Notes: generated from the sequence alone by a model not told the origin. A DNA stretch of 64,000 bases from JAHBTB01 sp964451255 (GCA_964451255.1 CAYVHL010000007.1:55456-119455); one strand, 5' to 3'; shown: positions 35,288 through 44,174, numbered from the stretch's first letter. Numbers and translations: made by a program.

Positions 35288-36337
35288 TTACGAAGACGCT
35301 TTCGCAGCCGCGAGCATGGCCTTGAACGTCGCGACGTTGCCATTGGCCTCACCACCCTTGGTCTTGCCGTTGTAGGCGTCCATGAAGGCATCCGCTCCAC
35401 TCCAGCAGGTGCACATCATGCCCTGAAGGTGCCCGGCGATCTTGGCGTTCGCTCCTGCCCGCACGTCGTTGATCAGCTTCGCGTTCCCTTCTGCTACTTT
35501 GGTTATCCGCCAGGGGCAAGCCAGCACGTCCAGCCCGTGCATGGCGAAGTACACGGGGGTCGGCTCCGCCTTCTCATAGTGCCAGTCGCAGATCATGATG
35601 TCCTTCGGCACCTTGTCGATGGCGGAATGGGTCAGGTTCGTCGCCGCCTCCCATTCACCGAGGCCGTTCGTCCTTCCGTCCAAGAACCGGTCGCCCCACA
35701 TCCACATCCGGCGGCCCTTGCTCGCCAAGTGGTCGTGCAACCTGGTGACTTCTTGGGCGAAGAGGTCGGCGGTCGGCTTGCCCGCGCACCGGGAACAGTC
35801 CTTGTCCGCCAATATGAAGACCTCGTCCATGCCGCAATGGACGGCCTTGGCGTCGAAAGCGTCGGCGATGTCGTCCAACATGTCGAATAGCACGTCATGG
35901 AGCCCCGGCGCGTTCGGGCAGTAACTCCGACAATAGATCCCCTTGTTTCCAGGGTACTTGCCCGGCGTCTCGTCGAACTCTGGGTGCTTCTTGAGGAGAA
36001 GACCGGTGTTGGCTGCCCACGACTGGTGCCCCAGGCAGTTGAACTCCGGGATCACCTGGATACCGGCCTCCTTACAGGCCGCCGAGATCTTCTTGGCGTC
36101 GGCGATAGTCAACGCTCCGGGGTTCGACATCTCGGGCCGGCGGTGCATCTCCATGCTGTCGTCGACGGAGATGACCAAGGTGTTGACACCGCCGTCCTTC
36201 AGCGCCGTGCCGATGAACTTGCAAAAATCGTCCACGCGACCGCGAGACGGAGCCGCTACCTGGAGTCCGACGATGGGGAACGGGGCGAGAGCCATTGACG
36301 CCGCGACGAGTCCGATGACCATTTCCCGACTATACAT
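35288..36337 (-). CDS. Exported family 20 glycoside hydrolase (beta-N-acetylhexosaminidase-like)
   Basis: 349 residues with an N-terminal hydrophobic segment (MVIGLVAASMALAPF). The catalytic pair D171-E172 lies in VHCGMDEVF, the GH20 D-E signature that uses substrate-assisted catalysis. IPEFNCLGHQSW and MWMWGDRFLDG are further GH20 barrel strands. It lacks the usual N-terminal GH20b domain, being about 150 residues shorter than two-domain enzymes. Predicted role: removal of terminal GlcNAc/GalNAc. AAGGAGA occurs 19 nt before the start. Confidence 0.82.
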   Translation of the reverse strand: MYSREMVIGLVAASMALAPFPIVGLQVAAPSRGRVDDFCKFIGTALKDGGVNTLVISVDDSMEMHRRPEMSNPGALTIADAKKISAACKEAGIQVIPEFNCLGHQSWAANTGLLLKKHPEFDETPGKYPGNKGIYCRSYCPNAPGLHDVLFDMLDDIADAFDAKAVHCGMDEVFILADKDCSRCAGKPTADLFAQEVTRLHDHLASKGRRMWMWGDRFLDGRTNGLGEWEAATNLTHSAIDKVPKDIMICDWHYEKAEPTPVYFAMHGLDVLACPWRITKVAEGNAKLINDVRAGANAKIAGHLQGMMCTCWSGADAFMDAYNGKTKGGEANGNVATFKAMLAAAKASS

Positions 36338-36420
36338 CTTGTTCGTACGATGTGTCTCCTTTCAATGTCAGGTGGACGATGTGGTCGGGCAAAGCCGCGA
36401 CGGGCTAAGCTAGGGGCCGC

Positions 36421-37926
36421 ATGGTCGCCCACGTCCACGCCGCCACCTTGGTCGGGATCGACGCGTTACCTGTGGTCGTGGAAGTAGACCGCCATCCCGG
36501 CGCAAACAGGTACATCTTGGTCGGGCTACCAGACAAGGCGGTGCAAGAAAGCGAGGAGCGCATCCGTTCGGCCATGCGCAACTCCGACCTCGACTTCCCC
36601 CCTGGCTGGGTCGTAGTGAATCTGGCGCCCGCTGACCTGAAGAAGGAAGGCCCCTCCCTCGACCTCCCGGTCGCGATGGCTCTTCTCTGCCTGACCAACC
36701 AAGTCGCCGCTGGGTTTCTCCAGGAGACAGTGTTCATGGGCGAGCTTGGCCTGGAAGGCAACCTACGGCCTGTGGACGGGGCGGTCAACGTGGCGTTGAT
36801 GTGCCGCGACAAGGGGATGAAACGCCTCGTCGTCCCCCGCGAGAACGCCGCCGAAGCCGCCGTGGTTCCGGGGCTGGACGTCTACGGCGTAGCCAACCTG
36901 CTCGAAGCTGTCTACTTAGCCAACGGAGACCTGACCGCCCGACCGATCGAATTGACCCGGTCAGCCCCCGCTAAGATCGACTATCCCGTCGATTACAGTG
37001 ACGTCAAGGGCCAGCGCCAGGCGATCCGCGCGCTGGAGATCGCGGCGGCAGGCGGCCATAACGTCCTGATGGTCGGCCCGCCCGGGAGCGGCAAGACCCT
37101 TCTGGCCCGACGTCTTCCGACCATCCTTCCCCCGCTCAGCCTGGAGGAGAGCATCGACGTCACCCGCGTCTACTCCGCCGCCGGAGAGAAGGGCGGCCAC
37201 GAGGGCCTGGTCTGGGAGCGGCCTTTCCGCACGCCCCACCACACTGCCAGCTACGCCGCCGTGGTGGGGGGCGGTAAGTCCCCTCGGCCCGGCGAGATAT
37301 CCCTCGCCCACCTCGGCGTGTTGTTCATGGACGAACTCCCCGAGTTCGGACGCGACGTCCTGGAAGCGCTCCGTCAACCTCTGGAAGACGGCGTGGTCAC
37401 CGTCGCCCGCGTCCAAAGCACGATCACCTTCCCCGCCCAGTGCGTGGTCGTCGGGGCGATGAACCCCTGCCCGTGTGGCTTCAAGGGCTACCCGGAAGCC
37501 AACTGCGTCGGCGCGAACGCTTGCCAGAGATACGCGGGCAAGATCAGCGGGCCGCTCATGGACCGTATCGACCTCCATGTCGCCGTCCCTCGTCTCAAGC
37601 CGGACGAGCTGACCTCCACCCCCGGGGGCGAGCTCAGCTCCTCGATCCGGGCGAGGGTCGTCTCAGCCCGCACCGCCCAAGAGAAACGACTCGGCCCTGG
37701 ACGGACCAACGCCACCATGACCCCGCGTGAACAACGCGAAAACCTGGAAGCCGACGCCGAGTGCACCCAGTTCATGAAGACGGTCGCCGCCCGACTGAAC
37801 ATCTCCGCCCGGGTCTACGACCGGCTTTTCAAGGTCGGCCGCACCATCGCCGACCTGGCGGGCAGCCCCACCGTCACGAAGCCGCACCTAGCCGAGGCGG
37901 TGCAGTACCGTGGCACGACGGAGTAG
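36421..37926 (+). CDS. comM: YifB/ComM family Mg-chelatase-like AAA+ ATPase
   Basis: 501 residues, standard for the family. The N-terminal ChlI-like domain (ATLVGIDALPVVVEVD...GLPDKAVQES) is followed by an AAA+ core: Walker A GPPGSGKTLLARR, ILPPLS, FRTPHHTAS, Walker B GVLFMDELPEF. A zinc-type cysteine cluster NPCPCGF...C...C precedes the C-terminal Mg-chelatase subdomain. In naturally competent bacteria ComM is a helicase for branch migration during transformation. No other competence genes are nearby. Confidence 0.92.
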   Translation: MVAHVHAATLVGIDALPVVVEVDRHPGANRYILVGLPDKAVQESEERIRSAMRNSDLDFPPGWVVVNLAPADLKKEGPSLDLPVAMALLCLTNQVAAGFLQETVFMGELGLEGNLRPVDGAVNVALMCRDKGMKRLVVPRENAAEAAVVPGLDVYGVANLLEAVYLANGDLTARPIELTRSAPAKIDYPVDYSDVKGQRQAIRALEIAAAGGHNVLMVGPPGSGKTLLARRLPTILPPLSLEESIDVTRVYSAAGEKGGHEGLVWERPFRTPHHTASYAAVVGGGKSPRPGEISLAHLGVLFMDELPEFGRDVLEALRQPLEDGVVTVARVQSTITFPAQCVVVGAMNPCPCGFKGYPEANCVGANACQRYAGKISGPLMDRIDLHVAVPRLKPDELTSTPGGELSSSIRARVVSARTAQEKRLGPGRTNATMTPREQRENLEADAECTQFMKTVAARLNISARVYDRLFKVGRTIADLAGSPTVTKPHLAEAVQYRGTTE

Positions 37927-37937
37927 TCCTGGGCGTT

Positions 37938-38049
37938 TCAGGAGAACCTGGATGCGCCGAATGCCCATCTCAGCAAGCCCGTCCTCTCCATAGCGTCTCG
38001 CATGTTTTTGTAGTCAGGATTGTCGTCCTTGTAAGGCTCATAAATCTCG
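37938..38049 (-). other. Short open frame after the Fic gene
   Basis: A 36-codon frame on the minus strand overlaps the last bases of the Fic gene in another frame and ends at TGA (37940-37938). It reads EIYEPYKDDNPDYKNM..., unusually protein-like, but has no start codon before an internal ATG. It may be a gene remnant or the displaced tail of a neighbour. Confidence 0.25.
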
Positions 38050-39120
38050 ACTCAGGACGTCCATAAGAGTGACGTTAAGAAAGAGCCGTTCCCGACCGAC
38101 CTTCATTCCTCGAAGGATGGATAGCCGTTCTAACTCCCTCAGATACGTTGAGGCAGTGTTGCGATTGGCGATCCCTGCCTGCTCGACGTGCGAGATCCGT
38201 GTGAAGGGTTGCGAGAACACGACATCGATCAACTCGCGGCTGTAGCCCTTGCTCATGTCTGCGCGGGCCACGACTGCAGCGGCCTCAATAGCGCTGTGCA
38301 CTCGTTCGAGCATGAGAAGCGTCTTTTGCGCTGTCACCTCGATGGCTTCGAGCATGTACACGATCCAGTCCTCCCAGGCATCGTTTTCAGTGACCGCCCT
38401 GAGCAATCGGTAGTAGTCGGGCTTGTTACGGACGATAAACCAACTCAAGTAGAGAATGGGGACATTGATAAGCCCAGATTGGAGGAGCGTGAGGATGTTC
38501 AGCACACGTCCAGTCCTCCCGTTGCCGTCGGGAAACGGGTGGATTGCCTCGAACTGTCGGTGAGCTGCCGCCATCATGATCAGGGGATCGATGGAGTTTT
38601 CTTCCAAGAGGAAGCGGGACAGATCGTCGAGCATGCCGAGGATCCGCTCCTTTCCGGTTGGGGGAGTGTAAATCACCTCCTTGGTCTTGTCATGGACGAT
38701 TTGACATCCGGGGGTCGCTCTGACGTCGATGTCGGCTCCTTTGAGAGTCCGGACGAGCTTGATCATGAGCGACGGCCTGATTGGCTTTCCGATGCGGATG
38801 TCGTCGTAGCCGTCCCAAAGGGCCTCGCCGTACCGAAGCACCTCGCGCGTTTGCAGATCGGAGCTTACAGGTTCAAAGTCAAAGGCTCGGTACAATGCAT
38901 CGTTCGTCGTGACGACGTTCTCGATCTCGCTTGATGCCCGCGCTTCCTGGAGCAGAATGGCTCGAAGCAGGACGGTTTGATTGGGAATGAGGGGGCCTGC
39001 GGCTTGAAGGGCTGCCAAGCGCCGACTCGCTTGGATGGCCTTCTTGAGCGTCGCGGGCGTCTCCAACCTGTCCACTGGAATGGGAGGAAGATCGTTGTAC
39101 GGTTGGTCAGGCCGGTACAT
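38038..39120 (-). CDS. Fic family protein (predicted AMP-transferase) with C-terminal HTH
   Basis: 360 residues. A Fic_N domain carries the inhibitory-helix motif S63-x-x-x-E67-N68 (SSEIEN). The Fic core has the complete H194-P-F-P-D-G-N-G-R-T-G-R205 motif. The last ~60 residues (ISHVEQAGIANRNTASTYLRELERL) form a winged-helix-like DNA-binding domain. So it is a class II, self-inhibited Fic enzyme that probably AMPylates a protein and may also bind its own promoter, where four phased half-sites occur. Codon usage is more A/T-rich than its neighbours, pointing to acquisition. Confidence 0.9.
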   Translation of the reverse strand: MYRPDQPYNDLPPIPVDRLETPATLKKAIQASRRLAALQAAGPLIPNQTVLLRAILLQEARASSEIENVVTTNDALYRAFDFEPVSSDLQTREVLRYGEALWDGYDDIRIGKPIRPSLMIKLVRTLKGADIDVRATPGCQIVHDKTKEVIYTPPTGKERILGMLDDLSRFLLEENSIDPLIMMAAAHRQFEAIHPFPDGNGRTGRVLNILTLLQSGLINVPILYLSWFIVRNKPDYYRLLRAVTENDAWEDWIVYMLEAIEVTAQKTLLMLERVHSAIEAAAVVARADMSKGYSRELIDVVFSQPFTRISHVEQAGIANRNTASTYLRELERLSILRGMKVGRERLFLNVTLMDVLSRDL

Positions 39121-39128
39121 TGAGACGG

Positions 39129-39189
39129 ATTATGCACGCATTTTTTAGATTCGCGTGCATATTAGAAACATCTGCACGCCGCGCATGCA
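39129..39189 (-). promoter_or_regulatory. Fic promoter with phased operator half-sites
   Basis: Minus-strand CATAAT (39134-39129) ends 8 nt before ATG 39120. Four related heptamers begin at 39133 (TGCACGC), 39153 (GCGTGCA), 39173 (TGCACGC) and 39183 (GCATGCA), at 20, 20 and 10 bp steps. A-T tracts separate them. The first overlaps the -10 box, which suits repression by a dimeric regulator. Confidence 0.5.
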
Positions 39190-39281
39190 TTTTTTTTAGT
39201 TGATCTTCGCGGCAAGTGCAACAACTGTAAACCCATTGCTATCGCAATAGCGAAGGCTGAGCGACTCAGGTTCAAAATCGC

Positions 39282-39367
39282 TGGTGCCCAGAGAGGGACT
39301 CGAACCCTCACGGCCTTACGGCCAACGGATTTTAAGTCCGCTGCGTCTACCATTCCGCCATCCGGGC
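39282..39367 (-). tRNA. tRNA-Leu(TAA)
   Basis: An 86-nt class II tRNA with encoded CCA. Acceptor GCCCGGA/TCTGGGC, a long variable arm (GGCC..GGCC) and anticodon loop C-T-TAA-A-A. It reads UUA, a rare codon in this GC-rich genome. Confidence 0.95.
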
Positions 39368-39498
39368 CAGGGCCGCGATTATACGCCGGGCCAGAACCCA
39401 GGAATGTCCAGTCGACCGGGGACGGGTCCTTGAACTTTGGCCCTGAATCTGTCACCATAGACGTCCGACTCATTCCCTGATAGGCAAGGAGGGCGACC

Positions 39499-39669
39499 AT
39501 GGCTAAGAAAAAAGGCGAAAAGCGAGAGATCATCCGGCTGGTCTGCACCGAGGACAACAAGCACTACGTCACCACCAGCAAGAACAAGCAGAACACCCCT
39601 GGCAAGCTGGAGTTGAACAAGTACAACCCCGACTTGCGCAAGGTGACGTTGCACCGGGAGAAGAAGTAA
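39499..39669 (+). CDS. rpmG: Ribosomal protein bL33, cysteine-poor form
   Basis: 56 residues (MAKKKGEKREIIRLVC...): the TTSKNKQNTPGKLELNKYNP block and the HREKK end identify bL33. Zinc-binding C+ versions have two CxxC pairs; here only one Cys remains (VCTEDNK) and the second pair is NPDL, so this is the zinc-independent C- form. AAGGAGG lies 8 nt before the ATG. Its stop and the next start share one base (TAATG). Confidence 0.95.
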   Translation: MAKKKGEKREIIRLVCTEDNKHYVTTSKNKQNTPGKLELNKYNPDLRKVTLHREKK

Positions 39670-39857
39670 TGCCCAACCCTAAGAGAAAGTTTTCCCACCA
39701 GCGCACGGCGTTGCGCCGCACCCACTGGAACACCAGCCTGCCCGAGCTCTCCGAGACCAAGAACGTGTCTGGCGAGCCGCTCCACCGTCGCCATTGCGCC
39801 AGCCCCGACGGCTACTACAAGGGTCGCCGGTTGCCTGGTTACAAAGATAAGGCCTGA
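39669..39857 (+). CDS. rpmF: Ribosomal protein bL32, cysteine-poor form
   Basis: 62 residues. MPNPKRKFSHQRTALRRTHW and GYYKGRRL are bL32 signatures. The four zinc cysteines of the C+ form are reduced to one (RRHCASPDG), so like its partner it should fold without zinc. It is translationally coupled to rpmG. A long stem-loop follows. Confidence 0.94.
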   Translation: MPNPKRKFSHQRTALRRTHWNTSLPELSETKNVSGEPLHRRHCASPDGYYKGRRLPGYKDKA

Positions 39858-39870
39858 ACCGCCAGGCGCC

Positions 39871-39916
39871 CGACGTTGTTGGGGCTGTTCAGCAGCCCCA
39901 CCTGATCGCAACGTCG
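39871..39916. terminator. Two-level stem-loop between rpmF and the DUF4139 gene
   Basis: Outer stem CGACGTTG (39871-39878) with CAACGTCG (39909-39916). Inner stem GGGGCTG (39881-39887) with CAGCCCC (39893-39899). It sits between convergent genes and could stop transcription from both sides; no T-tract is present. Confidence 0.55.
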
Positions 39917-39918
39917 AA

Positions 39919-41466
39919 TCAGCGTGATGGCTGGTAGAGCTTGTACGTGTAGTTGAGCTCCATCTTTTCGCCGCCCTTGACTTCCGGCTCCCAAGTCACC
40001 TTGGAAGGCGTGTTCACATCGTAAAGGCGCCGGACGAACTTGGCGATCTTGCCCTCATGGTCGGCCTCGACGGCCTCGCCGGCCAGGAACTTGTCGACCT
40101 TCATCTTGACGGTGTCTTTCTTCCGGCTCGTGATGACGATCTTGCCATGGATCGTCACCAAGTCCCATTGTGGGTTGCCGAACCGGTCTTTGATCTCTCC
40201 CCGTGAACGGCTGACCTCGTCTTCTGCCTGGTCGGCGGTTATGTCCAGGGCCTTGGTGATCTTGACAAACTGATCTGCGCCGACCGGCGTGTAGGTCATC
40301 AGATCCTGACCCAGCAGCTCGCCGTCCTTCACCGTCACCGCCGTGCCGGTTGTCAACGGCTGCTTGGACGTGTTCTTGATCTTGAGTTCGTGCCACGTCT
40401 CCAGCGGTGGCAATGCGCGTGCGCCGTTGTTGCTGTCCAGGGGCAATTCCGGCACCTGCAAAGTGTAGACGTGCTGGTAGTCGGATTTCGCCTGCAACAA
40501 GATGTAGTAGCCCCGGTCGCCCTTCTTTAGGGTCACCTTTCCTTGCCGGTAGAAGAACAGGTCCTCGTTCGAGAACCCCTCCAGGTCACTCATCGGCATC
40601 GGCGCGACGTTCTTTTCTTCCAATCGATATCCCAATTGCCCGGCGAATCCGTTCGCATCCCGTGCCGGGGCGTTGGCGAACTGGTCGTAGCTGCCGCTCT
40701 GTAAGATCCTCCCCAGGTAGGCGTCGGACACGACCAGAGACGAGAAGGGGTCGGGGACGGTCAAGAACGGGATGTTGGGGAAGCCTGTGACCAGCCTGAG
40801 CTCCGTGTTTTGGATGTCCTCCAGGTCGTCGAGGATCGTCGCCTTGGCCGTGATCGTGCATTCCTTCGGGTCGCTGATGTCCACCTGGTAAGCGGGAGCC
40901 CAGGTCAGGCCTTTCTGTAAAGCGGTGTAATAGACCTTGCCGCCGGGAGTCCCGACCAGACGAATAGCTGGAGTCTCGTTTGTCTGCTTGGCAGTCCAGA
41001 TGACCTGGTCGGATGGGCCCGTGACTGACACGACTGCTCCCTTTTGCAAGGTCATCACGCCCGTCGAAGTCTGCACCACGATGATCTGCCCGCTCGCGGC
41101 CACGATCTTCCCTGTGATCTGGGAGCGGCCCTCCGCCAGGCCGGTGACGATCAGGCTGACTTCCTTGCCTTTGTTCGCTTGGAGAATCTCGTCCATCGAG
41201 CCCAGATCTCTGGTCACCTCTTGGCTGACCCTGGTGGCGACGATCTCTCTTAGGGTCACACCACGAGGGGCCGTCACCCAAAAGGTCCCCAATGCGACGC
41301 TCGACGGTTGACTGAGCGTCAACGTGCCGCTCGCCGGGATCGTAGCCTCACGCAAAACGACGGCGTATCCGTTCTTGAACAATGACGCGCCGACGATCTT
41401 GGCGTCGGCGACCCCGTCAGCAGGCGGCAACAGGGCGAGGGCAAGACAGGCGGTGATCAGTGGCAT
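39919..41466 (-). CDS. Exported DUF4139-type protein
   Basis: 515 residues with a signal peptide (MPLITACLALALLPPADG). The N-terminal half has beta repeats (VVLREATIPASGTLTL). The C-terminal part carries the DUF4139 pattern: W-A-P-A-Y-Q-V-D, LDDLEDIQNTELRLVTG, and the final KVTWEPEVKGGEKMELNYTYKLY. DUF4139 proteins (MuiA-like) are exported and beta-rich; their biochemical role is unknown. AGGAAC lies just before the ATG. Confidence 0.75.
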   Translation of the reverse strand: MPLITACLALALLPPADGVADAKIVGASLFKNGYAVVLREATIPASGTLTLSQPSSVALGTFWVTAPRGVTLREIVATRVSQEVTRDLGSMDEILQANKGKEVSLIVTGLAEGRSQITGKIVAASGQIIVVQTSTGVMTLQKGAVVSVTGPSDQVIWTAKQTNETPAIRLVGTPGGKVYYTALQKGLTWAPAYQVDISDPKECTITAKATILDDLEDIQNTELRLVTGFPNIPFLTVPDPFSSLVVSDAYLGRILQSGSYDQFANAPARDANGFAGQLGYRLEEKNVAPMPMSDLEGFSNEDLFFYRQGKVTLKKGDRGYYILLQAKSDYQHVYTLQVPELPLDSNNGARALPPLETWHELKIKNTSKQPLTTGTAVTVKDGELLGQDLMTYTPVGADQFVKITKALDITADQAEDEVSRSRGEIKDRFGNPQWDLVTIHGKIVITSRKKDTVKMKVDKFLAGEAVEADHEGKIAKFVRRLYDVNTPSKVTWEPEVKGGEKMELNYTYKLYQPSR

Positions 41467-41508
41467 GGTAGTTCCTGCGCAATCAGACGCTTCTCACGGA
41501 GTTGCATT

Positions 41509-43176
41509 TCAGGTCAATGTCCCGAGCATTTCTCTTGCATGGGCCCTGGCTGACTCGCTGACTTCTTCACCGGCGATTAGGCGCGCGACCTCCTCTACCC
41601 TTTGGTCTGGCTCCAGACGCTCGACCGAGGTGTGGACCCGGCCGTTGCGCTCCGTCTTCTTGATCCGGAACTGGACGTCTGCCGCGCTGGCGATCTGGGC
41701 GAGATGGCTGATGGCCAGGACCTGGTTGTGCGCGGCCAACTGCGCCATCTTACGGGCCGCGGTCGCCGCTGCCGCGCCGCTCAGGCCGGTGTCGATCTCG
41801 TCAAAGATCAACGTCGGCACCCCGGCACGTCCGGCCGACACCACCTTTACCGCCAGCATCAGGCGGCTTAGTTCTCCGCCGCTCGCCACCTTGCCAAGCG
41901 GCCTGGGTGGCTCGCCTGCGTTCGCGCTGAAGAGAAACTCGACTTGGTCTTGCCCGTCCGGGCCGACATCTTGCCTGGCGAGAGAGATGACCAACTTTGC
42001 ATTCGGCATCGCTAGTTCTTTTAGTTCCGCCGTGACGTCACGGGCAAAGTCGCCCGCGTGCCTTTCCCGCACGAGAGTCAATCTCCCAGCGACTTCTTCC
42101 AGTTCACAGCGCGCGGATTCCGTCTCTGCGGCAAGTTCCTCCTCGGAGAGGTCTTCTCCTTCCAACTGGCTTAGCTCGTCGATTGCCGCCGCCAAGTGCT
42201 GGAGCACGGCGGCGTCGTCTTCCCCGTACTTTCGGTGCAGCCTAGACAAGGAGTCGATTCTGGATGCGGCCGCCTCCAAAGCCTCGGGGTCGTCGTCAAG
42301 TCCGGCGCAATAGCTCCTCAATGACCTCACCGCCTCGTCAAGTCCGACCTCGGCGGCCCTGAGACCATCGGTCACTTCCACCAAGGAGGCGTCCAGCTCG
42401 GCTAGCGCATCAAGGCTGCGCAGTGCAGTCCGCACTGCGGTCAGGGCGGCGGCGTCTCCATCAGCAAGAGTCTCCAAACCTTCGTTGACACCGGTCGTGA
42501 GCCTGACGCTGTTCTTTAGGCGTGCCAGTCTGATTGCCAGTTCCTCGGTCTCGTTAGGCACGGGCCCGACCGCCTGGATCTCTTCGATCTGGTAGCGCAG
42601 AAGGTCGATCCTTTGTTCGCGTGCCCGCTGGCCGTTCCGCAAGCTCATAAGGCGGCGGGCAAGTCCCTCCTGCCGTCGAAAGGCTTCTTCGACCGACGCT
42701 ACGAGCACGGACGCCTCGTCACCGATCCAAGCGTCCAGAAATGCCAGCTGCTTGTCTTGGTGGACCAATGACTGATGGTCGTGCTGACCGTGCATGTCGA
42801 CCAAAAGAGAGCCGATTTCCCGAAGCGTCCCCACCGCCGCCGGGCGGCCGTTCAGACGGACAGTCGACCGGCCGTCATGGCTGACCTCACGTTGGACCAC
42901 GAGTTGGCCTTCGTCGAAGGAGACCCCCTGCTCCGCGCACTTGGCCATCGCCAGGGGGTTGGAGCGCAGGTCGACCAAAAGTGTGACGACGGCCCGGGCG
43001 GCACCGTGGCGGACCAAGTCTGCGTCGGCCCGTGCCCCCAGTGCGAGACCGATCGCGTCGACCAACAGGGATTTGCCCGCTCCCGTCTCGCCGGTAAGCA
43101 CAGTAAACCCCGCCCCGGGGCGAAACGACGCCCGTTCGATCACCGCGACGTTTTCGACCGTCAGTTCCTGGACCAT
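41509..43176 (-). CDS. recN: DNA repair protein RecN
   Basis: 555 residues from ATG 43176. SMC-like ATPase: Walker A GETGAGKS at 29-36, a long coiled-coil middle (about 150-360), then the signature region (VASGGELSRLMLAVK) and Walker B TLIFDEIDTGLSG. It organises broken DNA ends during recombinational repair. The 15-codon longer frame was rejected because CACAAT lies 9 nt before ATG 43176. Confidence 0.94.
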   Translation of the reverse strand: MVQELTVENVAVIERASFRPGAGFTVLTGETGAGKSLLVDAIGLALGARADADLVRHGAARAVVTLLVDLRSNPLAMAKCAEQGVSFDEGQLVVQREVSHDGRSTVRLNGRPAAVGTLREIGSLLVDMHGQHDHQSLVHQDKQLAFLDAWIGDEASVLVASVEEAFRRQEGLARRLMSLRNGQRAREQRIDLLRYQIEEIQAVGPVPNETEELAIRLARLKNSVRLTTGVNEGLETLADGDAAALTAVRTALRSLDALAELDASLVEVTDGLRAAEVGLDEAVRSLRSYCAGLDDDPEALEAAASRIDSLSRLHRKYGEDDAAVLQHLAAAIDELSQLEGEDLSEEELAAETESARCELEEVAGRLTLVRERHAGDFARDVTAELKELAMPNAKLVISLARQDVGPDGQDQVEFLFSANAGEPPRPLGKVASGGELSRLMLAVKVVSAGRAGVPTLIFDEIDTGLSGAAAATAARKMAQLAAHNQVLAISHLAQIASAADVQFRIKKTERNGRVHTSVERLEPDQRVEEVARLIAGEEVSESARAHAREMLGTLT

Positions 43177-43185
43177 GACTTTCAC

Positions 43186-43191
43186 ATTGTG
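43186..43191 (-). promoter_or_regulatory. -10-like box of recN
   Basis: Minus-strand CACAAT, 9-nt spacer, ATG 43176. Confidence 0.4.
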
Positions 43192-43233
43192 ACGATCCGC
43201 CCCCTGCGGAAGCGTCCACATGCGCGCGCGGGG

Positions 43234-43239
43234 GATAAT
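43234..43239 (+). promoter_or_regulatory. -10-like box of the CDF transporter gene
   Basis: GATAAT ends 5 nt before ATG 43245. Confidence 0.5.
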
Positions 43240-43244
43240 GGGGC

Positions 43245-44165
43245 ATGACCGTGGCCAGGCCGGGCGTGAACGCCGTCCGCAGGGCAGTGGCCGTCTCCTT
43301 GGTATCGACGATAATCGTCGTCGCCGTCAAGCTGGGCGCGGCGGCAGTCACCCACAGTGTCAGCGTCCTCAGCGAGGCACTCCAATCACTGGTGGACATT
43401 GCGATGGCGGCCGTCACTTTGTGGACGATCCGTGTCGCCAGCCGTCCGCCTGATGAGGACCACCCCTACGGCCATGGGCGTGCCGAAGTCATTTCGAGCG
43501 CCGTCCAAATGCTGGTGGTCATCGGGACCGCCTCCGTGATCGCATGGCAGGCGGCCCTGAGGCTCGCCAAGCCAATCGAGATCGCACCCGACTGGGGCAT
43601 CGCCGCTTTGGCGTATTCGGCGGTCGCGAACACCCTTGTGGCCCGCTACCTTGTACGCGTCGCGAAGTCCCACCAGTCGGCCGCACTGGAGGGCGAAGCC
43701 CAACACCTGAACTCCGACACATGGACTTCACTTGGCGTGTTGCTCGGGCTTTTGTTGGTCAAAGCGACCAACTGGCCAGTACTGGACCCCGCCGTGGCCA
43801 TCCTTTTCACCTTGGTGGGAGCCGTCTTCGCCGTGCGCCAGCTCATGCACCTGACCCATCAGCTCATGGACGGCTCGTTACCGGCGGACGACATCGCACG
43901 CGTCGAGGCCGCGCTCCAGACCCACGGCCACGTCCGTGGGTTCCATGGCCTGCGAACCCGCCAGACCGGACACGTCCGCATTGTCACCCTGCACGTGCTG
44001 CTGGACGACGACCTGACCTTCGTCCAGGCCCACGACCTTGCCGAGGACGTCGAGGCCAGCCTTCGCGACGTCTTGGGCGGCGCGTTGGTCACGGTCCATT
44101 ACGAGCCCTACCTGAGCGAGATGGAGCACCAGGCCCAGGAACACACCGTTGAAGGCGGCAAGTAG
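43245..44165 (+). CDS. Cation diffusion facilitator family transporter
   Basis: 306 residues with about six membrane helices. The metal site is D/H-rich as in CDF proteins: SEALQSLVDIAMA in helix 2 and HLNSDTWTS in helix 5; DEDHPYGHGRAE follows helix 2. The C-terminal ~85 residues form the cytoplasmic metal-sensing ferredoxin-like domain. It exports Zn2+, Mn2+ or Fe2+ against protons; which metal cannot be told. Divergent from recN. Confidence 0.92.
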   Translation: MTVARPGVNAVRRAVAVSLVSTIIVVAVKLGAAAVTHSVSVLSEALQSLVDIAMAAVTLWTIRVASRPPDEDHPYGHGRAEVISSAVQMLVVIGTASVIAWQAALRLAKPIEIAPDWGIAALAYSAVANTLVARYLVRVAKSHQSAALEGEAQHLNSDTWTSLGVLLGLLLVKATNWPVLDPAVAILFTLVGAVFAVRQLMHLTHQLMDGSLPADDIARVEAALQTHGHVRGFHGLRTRQTGHVRIVTLHVLLDDDLTFVQAHDLAEDVEASLRDVLGGALVTVHYEPYLSEMEHQAQEHTVEGGK

Positions 44166-44168
44166 AAT
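44163..44168 (+). promoter_or_regulatory. -10-like box built on the CDF stop codon
   Basis: TAGAAT ends 6 nt before ATG 44175. Its first three bases are the TAG stop of the CDF transporter gene. Confidence 0.55.
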
Positions 44169-44174
44169 CGAAGC

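Noticed and set aside
17543..36360. Similar leader TGACATTGARAGGA before the PEP-CTERM (17542) and GH20 (36337) genes
   Set aside because: The shared bases are mostly a ribosome binding site with a short match upstream; two instances are not enough for a motif.
39380..39498. Zur operator upstream of rpmG
   Set aside because: No palindrome resembling a Zur box was visible in the region.
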